DNA of 64,000 nt from Faecalimonas sp. (lineage in GTDB: Bacteria; Bacillota; Clostridia; Lachnospirales; Lachnospiraceae): NCBI GenBank assembly GCA_029264305.1, contig JARICA010000008.1, forward strand, positions 186,001 through 250,000, given 5' to 3'. Both the position numbers and the translations under genes were made by a program. Within the stretch, counting starts at the first letter, position 1. Each line of letters starts with the position of its first letter. The notes beneath the pieces were generated by a model that searched no databases, had not been told where the DNA came from, and saw only the letters and a list, made by a program, of their open reading frames with translations. Positions 1-8,290 of this stretch are shown here, in pieces.

Positions 1-1
1 T

Positions 2-115
2 CAGATGGTAAGAGATATTTTTGGAGGAAACTGTGTGGCAATCGTATTTGTTGTTTCTATTTTGTTAAGCCTTTTACTTCCAAAGGACATGGAGGTAGAG
101 AAACTAGGACAGTAA
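2..115 (+). CDS. C-terminal end of an integral membrane protein (partial)
   Basis: The frame is open from the window edge and closes with TAA. The 37 visible residues contain one hydrophobic stretch (about residues 11-27, rich in V, I and L) followed by a short charged tail, as in the last membrane helix and cytoplasmic tail of a multi-pass protein. It ends 18 bases before the next gene on the same strand, so the two could share a transcript. Too little is present to name a family; a secondary transporter would only be a guess. Confidence 0.5.
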   Translation, partial: QMVRDIFGGNCVAIVFVVSILLSLLLPKDMEVEKLGQ

Positions 116-133
116 TAAGAAGGAAGTGTAAAA

Positions 134-796
134 ATGAAAAAACAGATGTCGGAATCAATCAGACTTGGAGTGGTGCTTGCCATTGCTGGAGGTTTTATGG
201 ATGCTTATTCTTATATGTGTAGAGGAAAAGTATTCGCAAATGCGCAGACGGGGAATATTTTGTTACTTGGTATTCATCTGTCAGAACAAAATTGGAGTGT
301 TGCTTTAAGGTATACTGTTCCAATAATAGCGTTTGCAGTGGGAATTGCTCTTTCTGATTTGATACGACTTAAATTAAAAGAAAAAAGTCTTTTACATTGG
401 CGACAGATTTCTATTTTAATTGAGGCGGTTGTGTTAGCAGGAGTATGTTTTCTCCCGCAGAAGTATAATCTTTGGGCGAATAGTATGACTTCCTTTGCCT
501 GTGGTATACAGGTTGAAAGTTTTCGCAAAATTCACGGAAATGGAATTGCAACAACAATGTGTATTGGCAACTTACGGAGTGCAACACAAAATATGTGTGA
601 ATATTGGCATACGAAAGAAAAGAAAAAATTGAAAAAAGGGTTTCTCTACTACGGTGTAATTCTATGTTTTGTACTTGGAGCAATATTAGGAAATGTGTTT
701 GTTGAAGTATTACGGGAAAAGGCAATAATGATATGTTCAGGAATTTTGTTTATTGGATTTATTATGATGTTCGTAGATTGGGAGAAAAGTAGATAG
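134..796 (+). CDS. YoaK/DUF1275 family membrane protein
   Basis: A 220-residue integral membrane protein with about six hydrophobic segments, the usual size for the YoaK/DUF1275 family. The family signature is near the N-terminus: GGFMDAYSY at about residues 18-26, then an AQTGN motif near residue 36. The family's function is not established; its members sit in the cytoplasmic membrane and a transport role has been suggested. The ATG is preceded by a GAAGGAAG ribosome site. The gene converges with the next one across a shared hairpin terminator. Confidence 0.85.
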   Translation: MKKQMSESIRLGVVLAIAGGFMDAYSYMCRGKVFANAQTGNILLLGIHLSEQNWSVALRYTVPIIAFAVGIALSDLIRLKLKEKSLLHWRQISILIEAVVLAGVCFLPQKYNLWANSMTSFACGIQVESFRKIHGNGIATTMCIGNLRSATQNMCEYWHTKEKKKLKKGFLYYGVILCFVLGAILGNVFVEVLREKAIMICSGILFIGFIMMFVDWEKSR

Positions 797-800
797 AAAA

Positions 801-830
801 ACTGTCGGAGTGATGTCCGACAGTTTTTTT
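801..830. terminator. Bidirectional rho-independent terminator
   Basis: Stem ACTGTCGG paired with CCGACAGT, followed by a run of seven T. It separates two convergent genes; on the minus strand the stem is followed by a short T-run (AAAA at 797-800 on the plus strand), so it may serve both. Confidence 0.85.
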
Positions 831-832
831 AA

Positions 833-1393
833 CTATTTCCATTTGTTTTTCGTAAGCCATTCGTTGACTTGCTCTAAGTTGTTAGGAAAGACTGAAAATG
901 TTTTTGCAAAATCTTTGGTTGATTTTTCGGAAAATGCGAAAAGTACGGTTTCAGAATTTCCTGTAGTATCAATAGAGTGTAATTCTTTTGCGGGAATACC
1001 CAGCAAAAAGTTTTTAAGATTTCCAGTAAATGTGACAAGAGTAGACGGAGAAGAAGTAGTATCTTCGATAGAAATATATTTCCTTTTAAGATTATGGCTA
1101 TAAAAGTCAGTAGTATATATCTCTTTTTGTGCATGTGAAACAGTTATTTTACCTTGTATAAAGGTTTCTTTATTGTGAAAAGGATATGTTCCTATTTCAA
1201 AATCAATAGTTGCTGTTACAGGTAAATGTTCTTGATTTTTATCTGTTAGCAAAAAGCCGTATAGGGTATGTGATTTCTTTTCGATCTTTGGAGTTTTAAA
1301 GGAATGATACACAAATTGCGCAACACATAAAACTATAATAATTAAAAGGATAGAAAAGAAAATGATAATAAATTTTTTAAAGGTTTTTTTCAT
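833..1393 (-). CDS. Hypothetical membrane-anchored protein
   Basis: A 186-residue protein I do not recognise. It starts with a basic stretch (KKTFKK), then one strongly hydrophobic helix at about residues 8-29, so it is probably anchored in the membrane with the remainder (about 155 residues, beta-rich in appearance, with many T, S and K) outside. There is no lipobox and no sorting signal. A ribosome site (AGGGGGAT) precedes the ATG on the minus strand. It lies downstream of the DtxR-type regulator on the same strand, but a terminator separates them. Confidence 0.6.
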   Translation of the reverse strand: MKKTFKKFIIIFFSILLIIIVLCVAQFVYHSFKTPKIEKKSHTLYGFLLTDKNQEHLPVTATIDFEIGTYPFHNKETFIQGKITVSHAQKEIYTTDFYSHNLKRKYISIEDTTSSPSTLVTFTGNLKNFLLGIPAKELHSIDTTGNSETVLFAFSEKSTKDFAKTFSVFPNNLEQVNEWLTKNKWK

Positions 1394-1465
1394 ATGTATC
1401 CCCCTTTTCCTATTGTTGCGAATCTAACTTAATTGTTAAATTTCCTACTTTATGTGATATAGGAT

Positions 1466-1492
1466 AAAAAAGGAACATTAAGTTCCTTTTTT
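1466..1492 (-). terminator. Terminator of the DtxR-type regulator gene
   Basis: Inverted repeat AAAAAAGGAAC / GTTCCTTTTTT with a 5-base loop. On the minus strand it ends in a T-run and it overlaps the stop codon of the regulator gene. Confidence 0.75.
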
Positions 1493-1856
1493 AATGTACG
1501 TGTTGTTTAATTGCCTCAAAACTTTCTTTGCTGATAACGTGTTCAATCTTACAAGCATCTTCAGATGCGATTTCTTCTGACACCCCTAGTCTAACAAGCC
1601 AATCTGTAAGAAATCTGTGTCGTTCGTAAATCATTTCAGCTATTTCCCTTCCAGTATCTGTAAGATAAATAAAACCTGCATCAGTCACAGTGATGTGATT
1701 TTTCTCCCGAAGATTTTTCATTGCTACACTTACACTGGATTTCTTAAATCCAAGTTCATTTGCTATATCTACAGAACGGACAACAGGAAGGGTTTTACTT
1801 AACACTAATATCGTTTCTAGATAGTTTTCAGCAGATTCATTAATTGCTGTTTTCAT
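1491..1856 (-). CDS. DtxR/MntR family metal-dependent transcriptional regulator
   Basis: A 121-residue regulator: N-terminal winged helix-turn-helix (about residues 8-65) followed by the DtxR/MntR dimerisation and metal-binding helices. Expected metal ligands are visible: acidic residues in the first helix (SAENYLE), a His in ERHR, and the EDACKIEH cluster that supplies Glu and His in MntR-type proteins. There is no C-terminal SH3-like domain, so it is the short MntR-like form. It probably senses manganese or iron and represses uptake genes. The Fur-type operator near 2980 and the repeats near 7236-7277 are separate sites; which one it binds cannot be read from sequence. Confidence 0.88.
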   Translation of the reverse strand: MKTAINESAENYLETILVLSKTLPVVRSVDIANELGFKKSSVSVAMKNLREKNHITVTDAGFIYLTDTGREIAEMIYERHRFLTDWLVRLGVSEEIASEDACKIEHVISKESFEAIKQHVH

Positions 1857-1906
1857 AAATAAAATTCTCCTTTGCCTATAAAAATATAATTAAATTTATT
1901 TGTTTC

Positions 1907-1935
1907 AGTATATCATATTAGGGTGGAAAATACAA
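1907..1935 (-). promoter_or_regulatory. Sigma-A type promoter for the DtxR-type regulator
   Basis: On the minus strand: TTGTAT, 17-base spacer, TATACT, about 50 bases upstream of the start codon. Confidence 0.65.
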
Positions 1936-2055
1936 ATCGAATACATTTTGAATAGGAAAGATTGTAAAGTTTATAAATCTTTAATTGCTTTTTTTTCTCA
2001 ATATGATATATTTATTCGTTGTTATACGGATAGACGGTTGTAGGAGGATAAGAAT

Positions 2056-2892
2056 ATGATGATTATTACGGACTCGGCTTCGGATATTACATTACAAGAA
2101 GCGCAGGAGATGGATATTGAAATAGTATCTCTGAAAATCAAATTTTCAGATGGAGATTTTATACAAGAGAAAGAAGAAGATTTTTCTAGATTTTTTGAAA
2201 AATTGGAAGAGGAAGAAGAATTACCTGTAACAAGTCAACCATCACCGGAACATTTTTTAAAGTTATATCAAAAAGCTAAAGAAAATGATGAGGATGTATT
2301 AGTCATTACCCTTTCTAGTGGATTGAGTGGAACAGTAAATGCAGCAAATTTGGCAAAACAAATAAGCGAGTATGATAAAATATGGATTGTAGATTCTGAA
2401 CAAGCAATTATTACACAACGTTTTCTAGTACAAAGAGCAGTAGATATGCGAGCAGAAGGAAAATCTGTTGAAGAGATTGTTTCCTGTCTTGAAGATTTAA
2501 AAAAACGTGTGATTGTTTCTGGAATGTTGGATACATTAACATATTTGAAAAAGGGAGGAAGAATTCCTGCGCCTTTGGCAGTTTTAGGAAATATGCTTCA
2601 AATCAAGCCGATTATTCAATTGAAAGATAAAGTTTTAGTTTTACTAGGGAAAGCTAGAGGAAGAAATGGCGGAAAGAAAGGTCTTTGGAAAGAGTTTGAG
2701 GCATATGAGATAGACGAGAATGAGCCAGTATATTTTGGATATACATCTAATGCGGAATTTGGGAAAGAATTTATGGAAGAAACTGTAGAAAAGTATGGAA
2801 TTAAACAATATGCAATGTATCCAGTTGGTGGTATTATTGGTACACATGTTGGACCATCTTGCATTGCAATTAGTTTTGTGAAAAAGAAATAA
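2056..2892 (+). CDS. DegV family fatty-acid-binding protein
   Basis: A 278-residue DegV/EDD-fold protein of usual length. The N-terminal DSASDI motif (residues 6-11) and the SSGLSGTVNAA segment form the conserved fatty-acid carboxylate site; KKGGRI follows in the second domain. DegV/FakB proteins bind a fatty acid and present it to the kinase FakA for phosphorylation; no fakA-like gene is in this window. Two ATG codons lie in tandem; GGAGG is well spaced for either. Followed by a hairpin terminator, so probably monocistronic. Confidence 0.9.
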   Translation: MMIITDSASDITLQEAQEMDIEIVSLKIKFSDGDFIQEKEEDFSRFFEKLEEEEELPVTSQPSPEHFLKLYQKAKENDEDVLVITLSSGLSGTVNAANLAKQISEYDKIWIVDSEQAIITQRFLVQRAVDMRAEGKSVEEIVSCLEDLKKRVIVSGMLDTLTYLKKGGRIPAPLAVLGNMLQIKPIIQLKDKVLVLLGKARGRNGGKKGLWKEFEAYEIDENEPVYFGYTSNAEFGKEFMEETVEKYGIKQYAMYPVGGIIGTHVGPSCIAISFVKKK

Positions 2893-2902
2893 AGAATATG
2901 AG

Positions 2903-2938
2903 AAAAGCCGGTATAAATTTGTTATGCAGGCTTTTTCT
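2903..2938 (+). terminator. Terminator after the DegV gene
   Basis: Stem AAAAGCC paired with GGCTTTTT, with a long loop and a T-rich tail, immediately upstream of the next promoter. Confidence 0.65.
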
Positions 2939-2943
2939 TTATG

Positions 2944-2972
2944 TTGACAACATATCTCCTTTTTCATATACT
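2944..2972 (+). promoter_or_regulatory. Sigma-A promoter of the Fur-controlled ABC operon
   Basis: TTGACA (2944-2949), 17-base spacer, TATACT (2967-2972). Transcription would start near 2979, inside or next to the Fur-type operator. Confidence 0.85.
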
Positions 2973-2979
2973 TTTAAAT

Positions 2980-2998
2980 GAGAATGATTATCATTGCT
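2980..2998. promoter_or_regulatory. Fur box overlapping the transcription start
   Basis: The 19 bases GAGAATGATTATCATTGCT closely match the classical Fur operator GATAATGATTATCATTATC, including its central dyad. The site sits directly after the -10 box, where a bound repressor would block initiation. It implies that the following membrane protein and ABC transporter are expressed when iron is low. Confidence 0.85.
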
Positions 2999-3022
2999 TA
3001 ATTGAATAGAAGGAGAAAAGAA

Positions 3023-3226
3023 GTGAGAAATAGTAAGAAAATTGATATAGTACTGATTGTAATTATTATACTTATGACAGTAAGTGGATTTTTAATTCCA
3101 GTATTAAAGTCATGGGTGTGGATAAGTGCAGTTCATAAAATATCTGCAGTGCTATTTTGTGTTTTCTGTATGATGCATATTTTGCAGTATAAAAGAGGAA
3201 GGAGAGAAAAGAAAAATGTTTCATAA
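3023..3226 (+). CDS. Small two-helix membrane protein with an HX13H motif (DUF4405-like)
   Basis: A GTG start is chosen because AAGGAG lies 7 bases upstream; a TTG further up (3002) abuts the Fur box and has no ribosome site. The 67-residue product has two hydrophobic helices (about 9-28 and 36-54) and a basic tail. The second helix carries His38 and His52, the 14-residue spacing typical of heme-ligating helices in b-type cytochromes and DUF4405-like membrane domains. A heme role is inference; a dimer would be needed to make a four-helix heme bundle. It overlaps the start of the ABC gene by 11 bases, so the two are translationally linked. Confidence 0.65.
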   Translation: MRNSKKIDIVLIVIIILMTVSGFLIPVLKSWVWISAVHKISAVLFCVFCMMHILQYKRGRREKKNVS

Positions 3227-4955
3227 AAGATTACTTTCAGAATTTAAAGATACAAAGAAAAAGGTTGTACAAATGGTTTTTAGCCAGTGGGTTATGCTGT
3301 TGGCAAATATTATTTTTCTATTTACTATAGCAGGGTTTATAGAAACGATGGTTTCAGGTGTAGATTTAAAGGAAAAGGGGATAAGATTACTTGTTGTACT
3401 TGGAATAGTAATTCTTGTTAGAAGTGTGATGTCACTTTGGAACACAAGATTATCTTTTCAAGCTTCAAAAGAAGTAAAGAAAAAGTTGAGAACGATGGTA
3501 TATGAGAAATTGATGCGCATGGGAAATCAATATAAAAAGTATTTTCAAACATCAGAAATCGTTCAAATAAGTACAGAGGGTGTAGAACAATTAGAAATTT
3601 ATTTTGGAAAATATGTTCCACAATTTTTCTATAGTATGCTTGCTCCAATTACATTGTTTGTTGTTGTTGGAACGATGAGCATAAAAGTAGCAATCGTACT
3701 TCTTGTTTGTGTTCCTTTGATTCCACTTTCTATTGTAGCAGTTCAAAAATTTGCAAAAAAAATGTTGGCAAAATATTGGGGAACCTATACAGAGATGGGG
3801 GATTCCTTTTTGGAATGTCTGCAAGGACTTGCCACATTAAAGATTTATGAAGCGGATGGACGCTATGCAAAAAAAATGGATGAAGAAGCAGAAAAATTTA
3901 GAAAAGTGACAATGCGCGTTCTTATTATGCAATTAAATTCTATTAGCATCATGGATTTGATTGCATACGGAGGTGCAGGTGTTGGAATGATTTTGAGTGT
4001 GCTTGAATATCGTGGAGGAAATGTTTCCTTGGCAGAGTGCTTCTTCATGATTATGGTTTCAGCAGAATTTTTCTTACCACTTAGACTTCTTGGATCCTTT
4101 TTCCATATTGCAATGAATGGAAATGCAGCAGCAGATAAAATTTTTAAATTGGTTGATTTAACAGAAGATGAAAAGGAAGATCAGATAGAAGAAGTTTTGG
4201 GAGATGAAATTACATTTAAGGGAGTAGATTTTTCTTATGATGAAGAAAAACAGATATTATCTTCTATAGACTTGCAGGCGGGACATGGGTTGACAGCATT
4301 AGTTGGTGAATCTGGCTGTGGAAAAAGTACGATTACTTCTATTATAATGGGGGATTATTTAGCTGATCATGGAGAAGTTATGATAGATGGAATAAATCTA
4401 CAAAGAATTTCTCCGAAAGTACTTCGAGAAAAAGTGACAAGAATTCGGCATGATAGTTATTTGTTTGCGGGAACAATTCGCGAAAATCTTCTGATGGGTA
4501 AAGAAGATGCAACAGAAGAAGAAATGAGAAAAGCTTTAGAAAAAGTACATTTATTAGAGTTTGTCGAAAAAAGTGGTGGTTTAGAGTATGTTTTACAAGA
4601 GAAAGCTTCAAACTTATCCGGTGGACAAAAGCAAAGACTTGCTCTTGCGAGAGCAATCTTACACAATAGTGCGATTTATATTTTTGATGAAGCCACGTCG
4701 AATGTAGACGTGGAAAGTGAAAATCAAATTATGGAAGTAGTAAGAGAGTTGGCAAAAACGAAAACTGTACTCCTAATTTCTCATAGATTAGCAAATGTAA
4801 TATCGGCAGATCAAATTTATGTACAAAAAGATGGGAAAATTGTAGAAAAAGGAAAACATGAAGAACTTTGTGAAGAAAAAGGATATTACTATAAAATCTT
4901 TAAACAGCAAAGTGAGTTAGAAAAATTTGGGAAGGGGGCAGTTTCCTATGAATAA
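3216..4955 (+). CDS. ABC exporter-fold transporter, ATPase/permease subunit 1
   Basis: A 579-residue half-transporter: six-helix membrane domain (about 15-310) fused to an ATPase domain (about 335-560). Walker A GESGCGKST, signature LSGGQKQR and Walker B IYIFDEATS are all intact, as is the switch histidine (LISHR). It resembles CydD/IrtA-type heterodimeric transporters. The Fur box upstream points to an iron- or heme-linked substrate, but the substrate cannot be read from sequence. It overlaps the preceding small membrane ORF and the following partner subunit. Confidence 0.9.
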   Translation: MFHKRLLSEFKDTKKKVVQMVFSQWVMLLANIIFLFTIAGFIETMVSGVDLKEKGIRLLVVLGIVILVRSVMSLWNTRLSFQASKEVKKKLRTMVYEKLMRMGNQYKKYFQTSEIVQISTEGVEQLEIYFGKYVPQFFYSMLAPITLFVVVGTMSIKVAIVLLVCVPLIPLSIVAVQKFAKKMLAKYWGTYTEMGDSFLECLQGLATLKIYEADGRYAKKMDEEAEKFRKVTMRVLIMQLNSISIMDLIAYGGAGVGMILSVLEYRGGNVSLAECFFMIMVSAEFFLPLRLLGSFFHIAMNGNAAADKIFKLVDLTEDEKEDQIEEVLGDEITFKGVDFSYDEEKQILSSIDLQAGHGLTALVGESGCGKSTITSIIMGDYLADHGEVMIDGINLQRISPKVLREKVTRIRHDSYLFAGTIRENLLMGKEDATEEEMRKALEKVHLLEFVEKSGGLEYVLQEKASNLSGGQKQRLALARAILHNSAIYIFDEATSNVDVESENQIMEVVRELAKTKTVLLISHRLANVISADQIYVQKDGKIVEKGKHEELCEEKGYYYKIFKQQSELEKFGKGAVSYE

Positions 4956-6582
4956 ATCAAGAAATGGAAGACAAGTAATGTTTGGATTGATTGGAATGAT
5001 ACGTCCATTGATCACTGTAATGCTTGTTGCGATTTTTATGGGATGTATTGGAAATCTTATGGCGATTTTCATTACAGTACTTGGCGGAATGGGAATAGGG
5101 AATGTTTTAGGTGTAGATACAACAATGTCCTTAACAACTATTTTTGTTTTAGCAATTGTTTGTGCTGTATTGCGAGGAATATTGCGTTATGCTGAACAAG
5201 CAAGCAATCACTATATTGCTTTTAAATTATTGGCAAGTATTCGACATCAAATTTTTTCGGCACTTCGTAAATTAGCTCCTGCAAAATTAGATGGGAAAGA
5301 AAAAGGAAATTTAATTTCTATTATCACAAGCGATATAGAATTATTAGAAGTATTTTATGCACATACAATTTCACCTATTGTCATCGCAATATTAACTTCT
5401 ATTGTTATGGTTCTTTTCATCGGTCAATATCATTGGATTTTAGGAGCAATTGCATTATTCTTTTACATTGTAATTGGAGCAATTATCCCGATTATCAATA
5501 GTAAAGCAGGGCAAAAATATGGTCAGAAATACCGCAAATTATATGGAAATTTAAATACAACAGTTTTAGATAATTTATATGGGTTAGATGAAATTTTACA
5601 GTATGGGAAAGAAAAAGAACGTGAAGACAAAATGGATAGATTTACTGATGAACTAGAATCAGTAAACGAGAAGTTAAAGCAGCAGGAAGGGCGTCAGAGA
5701 GTAGCCACAGACATAGTTATTTTGATGGCGGGTGTTGTTATGCTTCTTGCAAGTACTGCACTTGTTCCAGTAGGAGAAACGATTATCTGTACAATTGCGA
5801 TGATGAGTTCTTTTGGACCTACAGGCGCATTATCAGCATTGTCAAATAATTTAAATCAAACACTTGCAAGTGGAAATCGTGTATTAAATCTCTTAGAAGA
5901 AGAGCCGGTTGTAGAAGAAGTGGAAAGCAATATATCTGTTCCTAATGGGGAATTACAACTTTCAAATGTGACATTTGCGTATCCAAATGCAGAAAAAAAT
6001 ATTTTGGAGAAATTTTCGTTACAAATCAAGGAAAATACAATACATGGAATTTTAGGTGAAAGTGGTTGTGGGAAATCAACAATTTTAAAATTACTTATGC
6101 GTTTTTATGAAACGAAAGAAGGTCAGGTATTGTATGGAAATCAAGATGTAAATGGAATTGATACAAGACAATTGCGTAAACAGATTTCTTATGTAACGCA
6201 GGAAACATTTTTATTTGAAGATACTATTGAAAATAACATTAAGATAGCAAAAGCAGATGCGACACGAGAAGAAGTTATTGAAGCAGCAAAGAAAGCATCT
6301 ATCCATGAATTTATTCTTTCACTTCCACTTGGATATGACACAAAACTTGCAGAATTAGGAGATTCGGTTTCGGGTGGGGAAAGACAGCGCATTGGAATTG
6401 CGAGAGCATTTTTACATGATGCTCCAATTATTCTTCTAGACGAACCAACAAGCAATATTGATAGTTTAAATGAAGGTATTATTTTAAAGACCTTGTTGGA
6501 AGAAAAAGAAAATAAAACAATTATACTTGTATCCCACAGAAAGTCTACAATGTCCATTGCAGATAAAGTAAGTAAAATGTAA
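4948..6582 (+). CDS. ABC exporter-fold transporter, ATPase/permease subunit 2
   Basis: Partner of the preceding gene, which it overlaps by 8 bases. The ATG at 4948 is preferred over an upstream in-frame TTG because AAGGGGG lies 9 bases before it. The 544-residue product has a membrane domain (about 20-290) and an ATPase domain (about 325-544). Walker A GESGCGKST, signature SVSGGERQR, Walker B IILLDEPTS and VSHR are intact, so both ATPase sites of the heterodimer look functional. The protein stops soon after the H-loop, without the usual 20-40 residue tail. No terminator follows, so the lipoprotein gene downstream may be read through. Confidence 0.9.
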   Translation: MNKSRNGRQVMFGLIGMIRPLITVMLVAIFMGCIGNLMAIFITVLGGMGIGNVLGVDTTMSLTTIFVLAIVCAVLRGILRYAEQASNHYIAFKLLASIRHQIFSALRKLAPAKLDGKEKGNLISIITSDIELLEVFYAHTISPIVIAILTSIVMVLFIGQYHWILGAIALFFYIVIGAIIPIINSKAGQKYGQKYRKLYGNLNTTVLDNLYGLDEILQYGKEKEREDKMDRFTDELESVNEKLKQQEGRQRVATDIVILMAGVVMLLASTALVPVGETIICTIAMMSSFGPTGALSALSNNLNQTLASGNRVLNLLEEEPVVEEVESNISVPNGELQLSNVTFAYPNAEKNILEKFSLQIKENTIHGILGESGCGKSTILKLLMRFYETKEGQVLYGNQDVNGIDTRQLRKQISYVTQETFLFEDTIENNIKIAKADATREEVIEAAKKASIHEFILSLPLGYDTKLAELGDSVSGGERQRIGIARAFLHDAPIILLDEPTSNIDSLNEGIILKTLLEEKENKTIILVSHRKSTMSIADKVSKM

Positions 6583-6637
6583 AAGAGTATAATTATTCCA
6601 CAAAATAAATTCTGATTTCCAAAAAGGAGGTTATTTG

Positions 6638-7117
6638 ATGAAGAAAAAATTTTTTCTCTACCTACTTTGTTTATTAAGTATCTGTTTGGTGGGGTGTAGC
6701 CAAGGAAAAACTGCAAAAAGTACGGACAATCTCAAAAAAGTACTACAAGAATTGTTTCAACCTATTAGTAATGAAGAATACCAGAAGCTTAATGATGCTT
6801 CTTCAACTCCTAGTTGGATAGAAGAAAAATTCAAAGGATTAATGACAAAAGATGCTTACGATACCCTTTTGGAGACCGGAACGTATCAAATGATGCTTCT
6901 ATCTTATGAAAATGGTTGTAATATGAAAATAGAGGAAATCAAAATAGATGAAAAGAAAGATTATCATGAGTTTAATGTAAAACTTCAGGTAAACTATGAA
7001 AATGGAAATAGTGAGAAGCTTGAAGCAAATGGAACGGCACAATTTGATGATAATGGACAGGTTCGTTATTTTACTTTCAATAATATGGATAAAATTATCG
7101 AAATGTTGAAAAAGTAA
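6638..7117 (+). CDS. Hypothetical lipoprotein
   Basis: A 159-residue secreted lipoprotein: a hydrophobic signal ending in a clear lipobox (LVGC, Cys20), then a soluble domain. The ATG at 6638 is preferred to a TTG one codon earlier; AAGGAGG precedes it. The C-terminal half (about 85-155) alternates short strands and resembles NTF2-like or DUF4878-type domains only in general character; I cannot assign a family. It lies 55 bases after the ABC genes and ends at a strong terminator, so it may be the last gene of the Fur-controlled unit. Confidence 0.6.
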   Translation: MKKKFFLYLLCLLSICLVGCSQGKTAKSTDNLKKVLQELFQPISNEEYQKLNDASSTPSWIEEKFKGLMTKDAYDTLLETGTYQMMLLSYENGCNMKIEEIKIDEKKDYHEFNVKLQVNYENGNSEKLEANGTAQFDDNGQVRYFTFNNMDKIIEMLKK

Positions 7118-7130
7118 AAAGTAACAAAAG

Positions 7131-7166
7131 AGGGCATGAACTTAATTAGAGTTCATGTCTTTTTTT
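7131..7166 (+). terminator. Terminator after the lipoprotein gene
   Basis: Stem GGCATGAACT / AGTTCATGTC followed by seven T. Confidence 0.85.
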
Positions 7167-7221
7167 GTGATGTAATATACGGTTTTTCGGTCATAATAAA
7201 TAAAAAAATGGTTATTTTGTC

Positions 7222-7250
7222 TTGACGTGATGAATTTAATTAGTTAAAAT
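7222..7250 (+). promoter_or_regulatory. Promoter of the DUF3793-DUF2325 pair
   Basis: TTGACG, 17-base spacer, TAAAAT, about 40 bases upstream of the start codon and overlapped by a repeated operator-like sequence. Confidence 0.7.
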
Positions 7251-7277
7251 GAATCTTAATTAGATAAAACTAACTAA
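7236..7277. promoter_or_regulatory. Tandem operator-like repeats over the promoter
   Basis: TTAATTAGTTAAAA (7236-7249) is repeated as TTAATTAGATAAAA (7256-7269), exactly 20 bases apart, two helical turns. The second copy also starts an imperfect dyad, TTAG...CTAA (7260-7277), like sites bound by DtxR-family repressors. The position between -10 and ribosome site suits repression. The binding protein is not known. Confidence 0.5.
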
Positions 7278-7290
7278 CAGGAGGAAAAGA

Positions 7291-7884
7291 ATGAGCAGGG
7301 AAATATTTGAAATTGTAAGGGAAATGGATTTAAAAAATATAGAAACACAATTAGCTTTGCAGTGCGCCCCACTGATTACCGGATTGAAAATTTCTAATCT
7401 GCTCATTGTCTCGTTGGAAAATGAGAGACAAGTTAGAGAAATAATAGGAAAGAGTGGTCTTTCGTATTATAAAATGTTACAAACTGAAAAAAAAGTAACA
7501 TACCTCCTTTTTAGGCGTAAACAGTTGGAAGAATTTCTTTGTCGAAAAGAAATTAGGCAATTTTTTCAACAAGAAGGATATAGTGTATTTGAGTTTGGAA
7601 AGATTTTAAAAACATTTCAAATGCGATATGCAACTTATATGAAAGAAGGTGGAGTGTTTCCGCATGAAATGGGATTGCTTTTAGGGTATCCTTTAGAAGA
7701 TGTAAAAGGGTTTATGGAGAATGAAGGGAGATGTTTTCTTTATGCTGGTTATTGGAAAGTATATGAAAATATGACAGAAAAATTAAAATTATTCCATAAA
7801 TTTGAAGTGGCAAAGGAAACATTGATTTTTCTTGTTTACAATGGTGTTCATATGGAAGAAATTATGACAAGTTACGTAGGATAG
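7291..7884 (+). CDS. DUF3793 family protein
   Basis: A 197-residue soluble protein of the DUF3793 family. It begins with the family-typical segment in which a CAP motif is followed by a Thr-Gly-Leu-Lys region (residues 25-35, CAPLITGLKIS) and later has the FPHEMGLLLGYP motif (about residues 126-137) that marks the family. Function is not established; homologues are often found in iron-responsive clusters of Clostridia next to DUF2325 or flavodoxin genes. Start ATG follows CAGGAGG. It is 9 bases from the next gene. Confidence 0.8.
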   Translation: MSREIFEIVREMDLKNIETQLALQCAPLITGLKISNLLIVSLENERQVREIIGKSGLSYYKMLQTEKKVTYLLFRRKQLEEFLCRKEIRQFFQQEGYSVFEFGKILKTFQMRYATYMKEGGVFPHEMGLLLGYPLEDVKGFMENEGRCFLYAGYWKVYENMTEKLKLFHKFEVAKETLIFLVYNGVHMEEIMTSYVG

Positions 7885-7893
7885 GAGGATAAT

Positions 7894-8178
7894 ATGAGTG
7901 TAGTTATTGTTGGAGGACATGATCGAATGGTTGGGCAGTATAAGAAACTTTGTAAATCATATAATTGTAAGGCGAAAGTTTTTACGCAAATGACGGCGAA
8001 CTTAAGTGAACAAATTGGAAGTCCAGATTTGGTAATTCTATTTACAAATACGGTTTCACATAAAATGGTACGTTGTGCAGTTACAGAGGCACAAAAATGT
8101 AATGCAAATATTGTGCGATGTCATACAAGTAGTAAAAATGCATTAAATGAGATTTTACAAAACGAGTGTGTTTCGTAG
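7894..8178 (+). CDS. DUF2325 domain protein
   Basis: A 94-residue single-domain protein. The VIVGGHDRM start, the central LVILFTNTVSHKM and the later Cys (VRCH) match DUF2325, a Rossmann-like small domain of unknown function. Ribosome site TAGGAGG. It forms a two-gene operon with the DUF3793 gene; conservation of this pairing in Clostridia suggests a shared, metal- or redox-linked role, which is inference. Confidence 0.78.
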   Translation: MSVVIVGGHDRMVGQYKKLCKSYNCKAKVFTQMTANLSEQIGSPDLVILFTNTVSHKMVRCAVTEAQKCNANIVRCHTSSKNALNEILQNECVS

Positions 8179-8210
8179 AAATTTACGAAAGAAAAGTAAT
8201 CATTGCTTTA

Positions 8211-8239
8211 TTGACACACTATAGAAATGATACTATAAT
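8211..8239 (+). promoter_or_regulatory. Consensus sigma-A promoter of the M24 peptidase gene
   Basis: Perfect TTGACA, 17-base spacer, perfect TATAAT. Transcription would start near 8246, so the in-frame GTG at 8249 is not a plausible translation start. Confidence 0.9.
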
Positions 8240-8290
8240 TAAATTATAGTGCAAAAGGAAAGCACAATAAAACAGAGGAGGCATTACATA

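Noticed and set aside
4927..4947. Upstream in-frame TTG as start of the second ABC subunit
   Set aside because: The only good ribosome site (AAGGGGG) lies downstream of it and fits ATG 4948.
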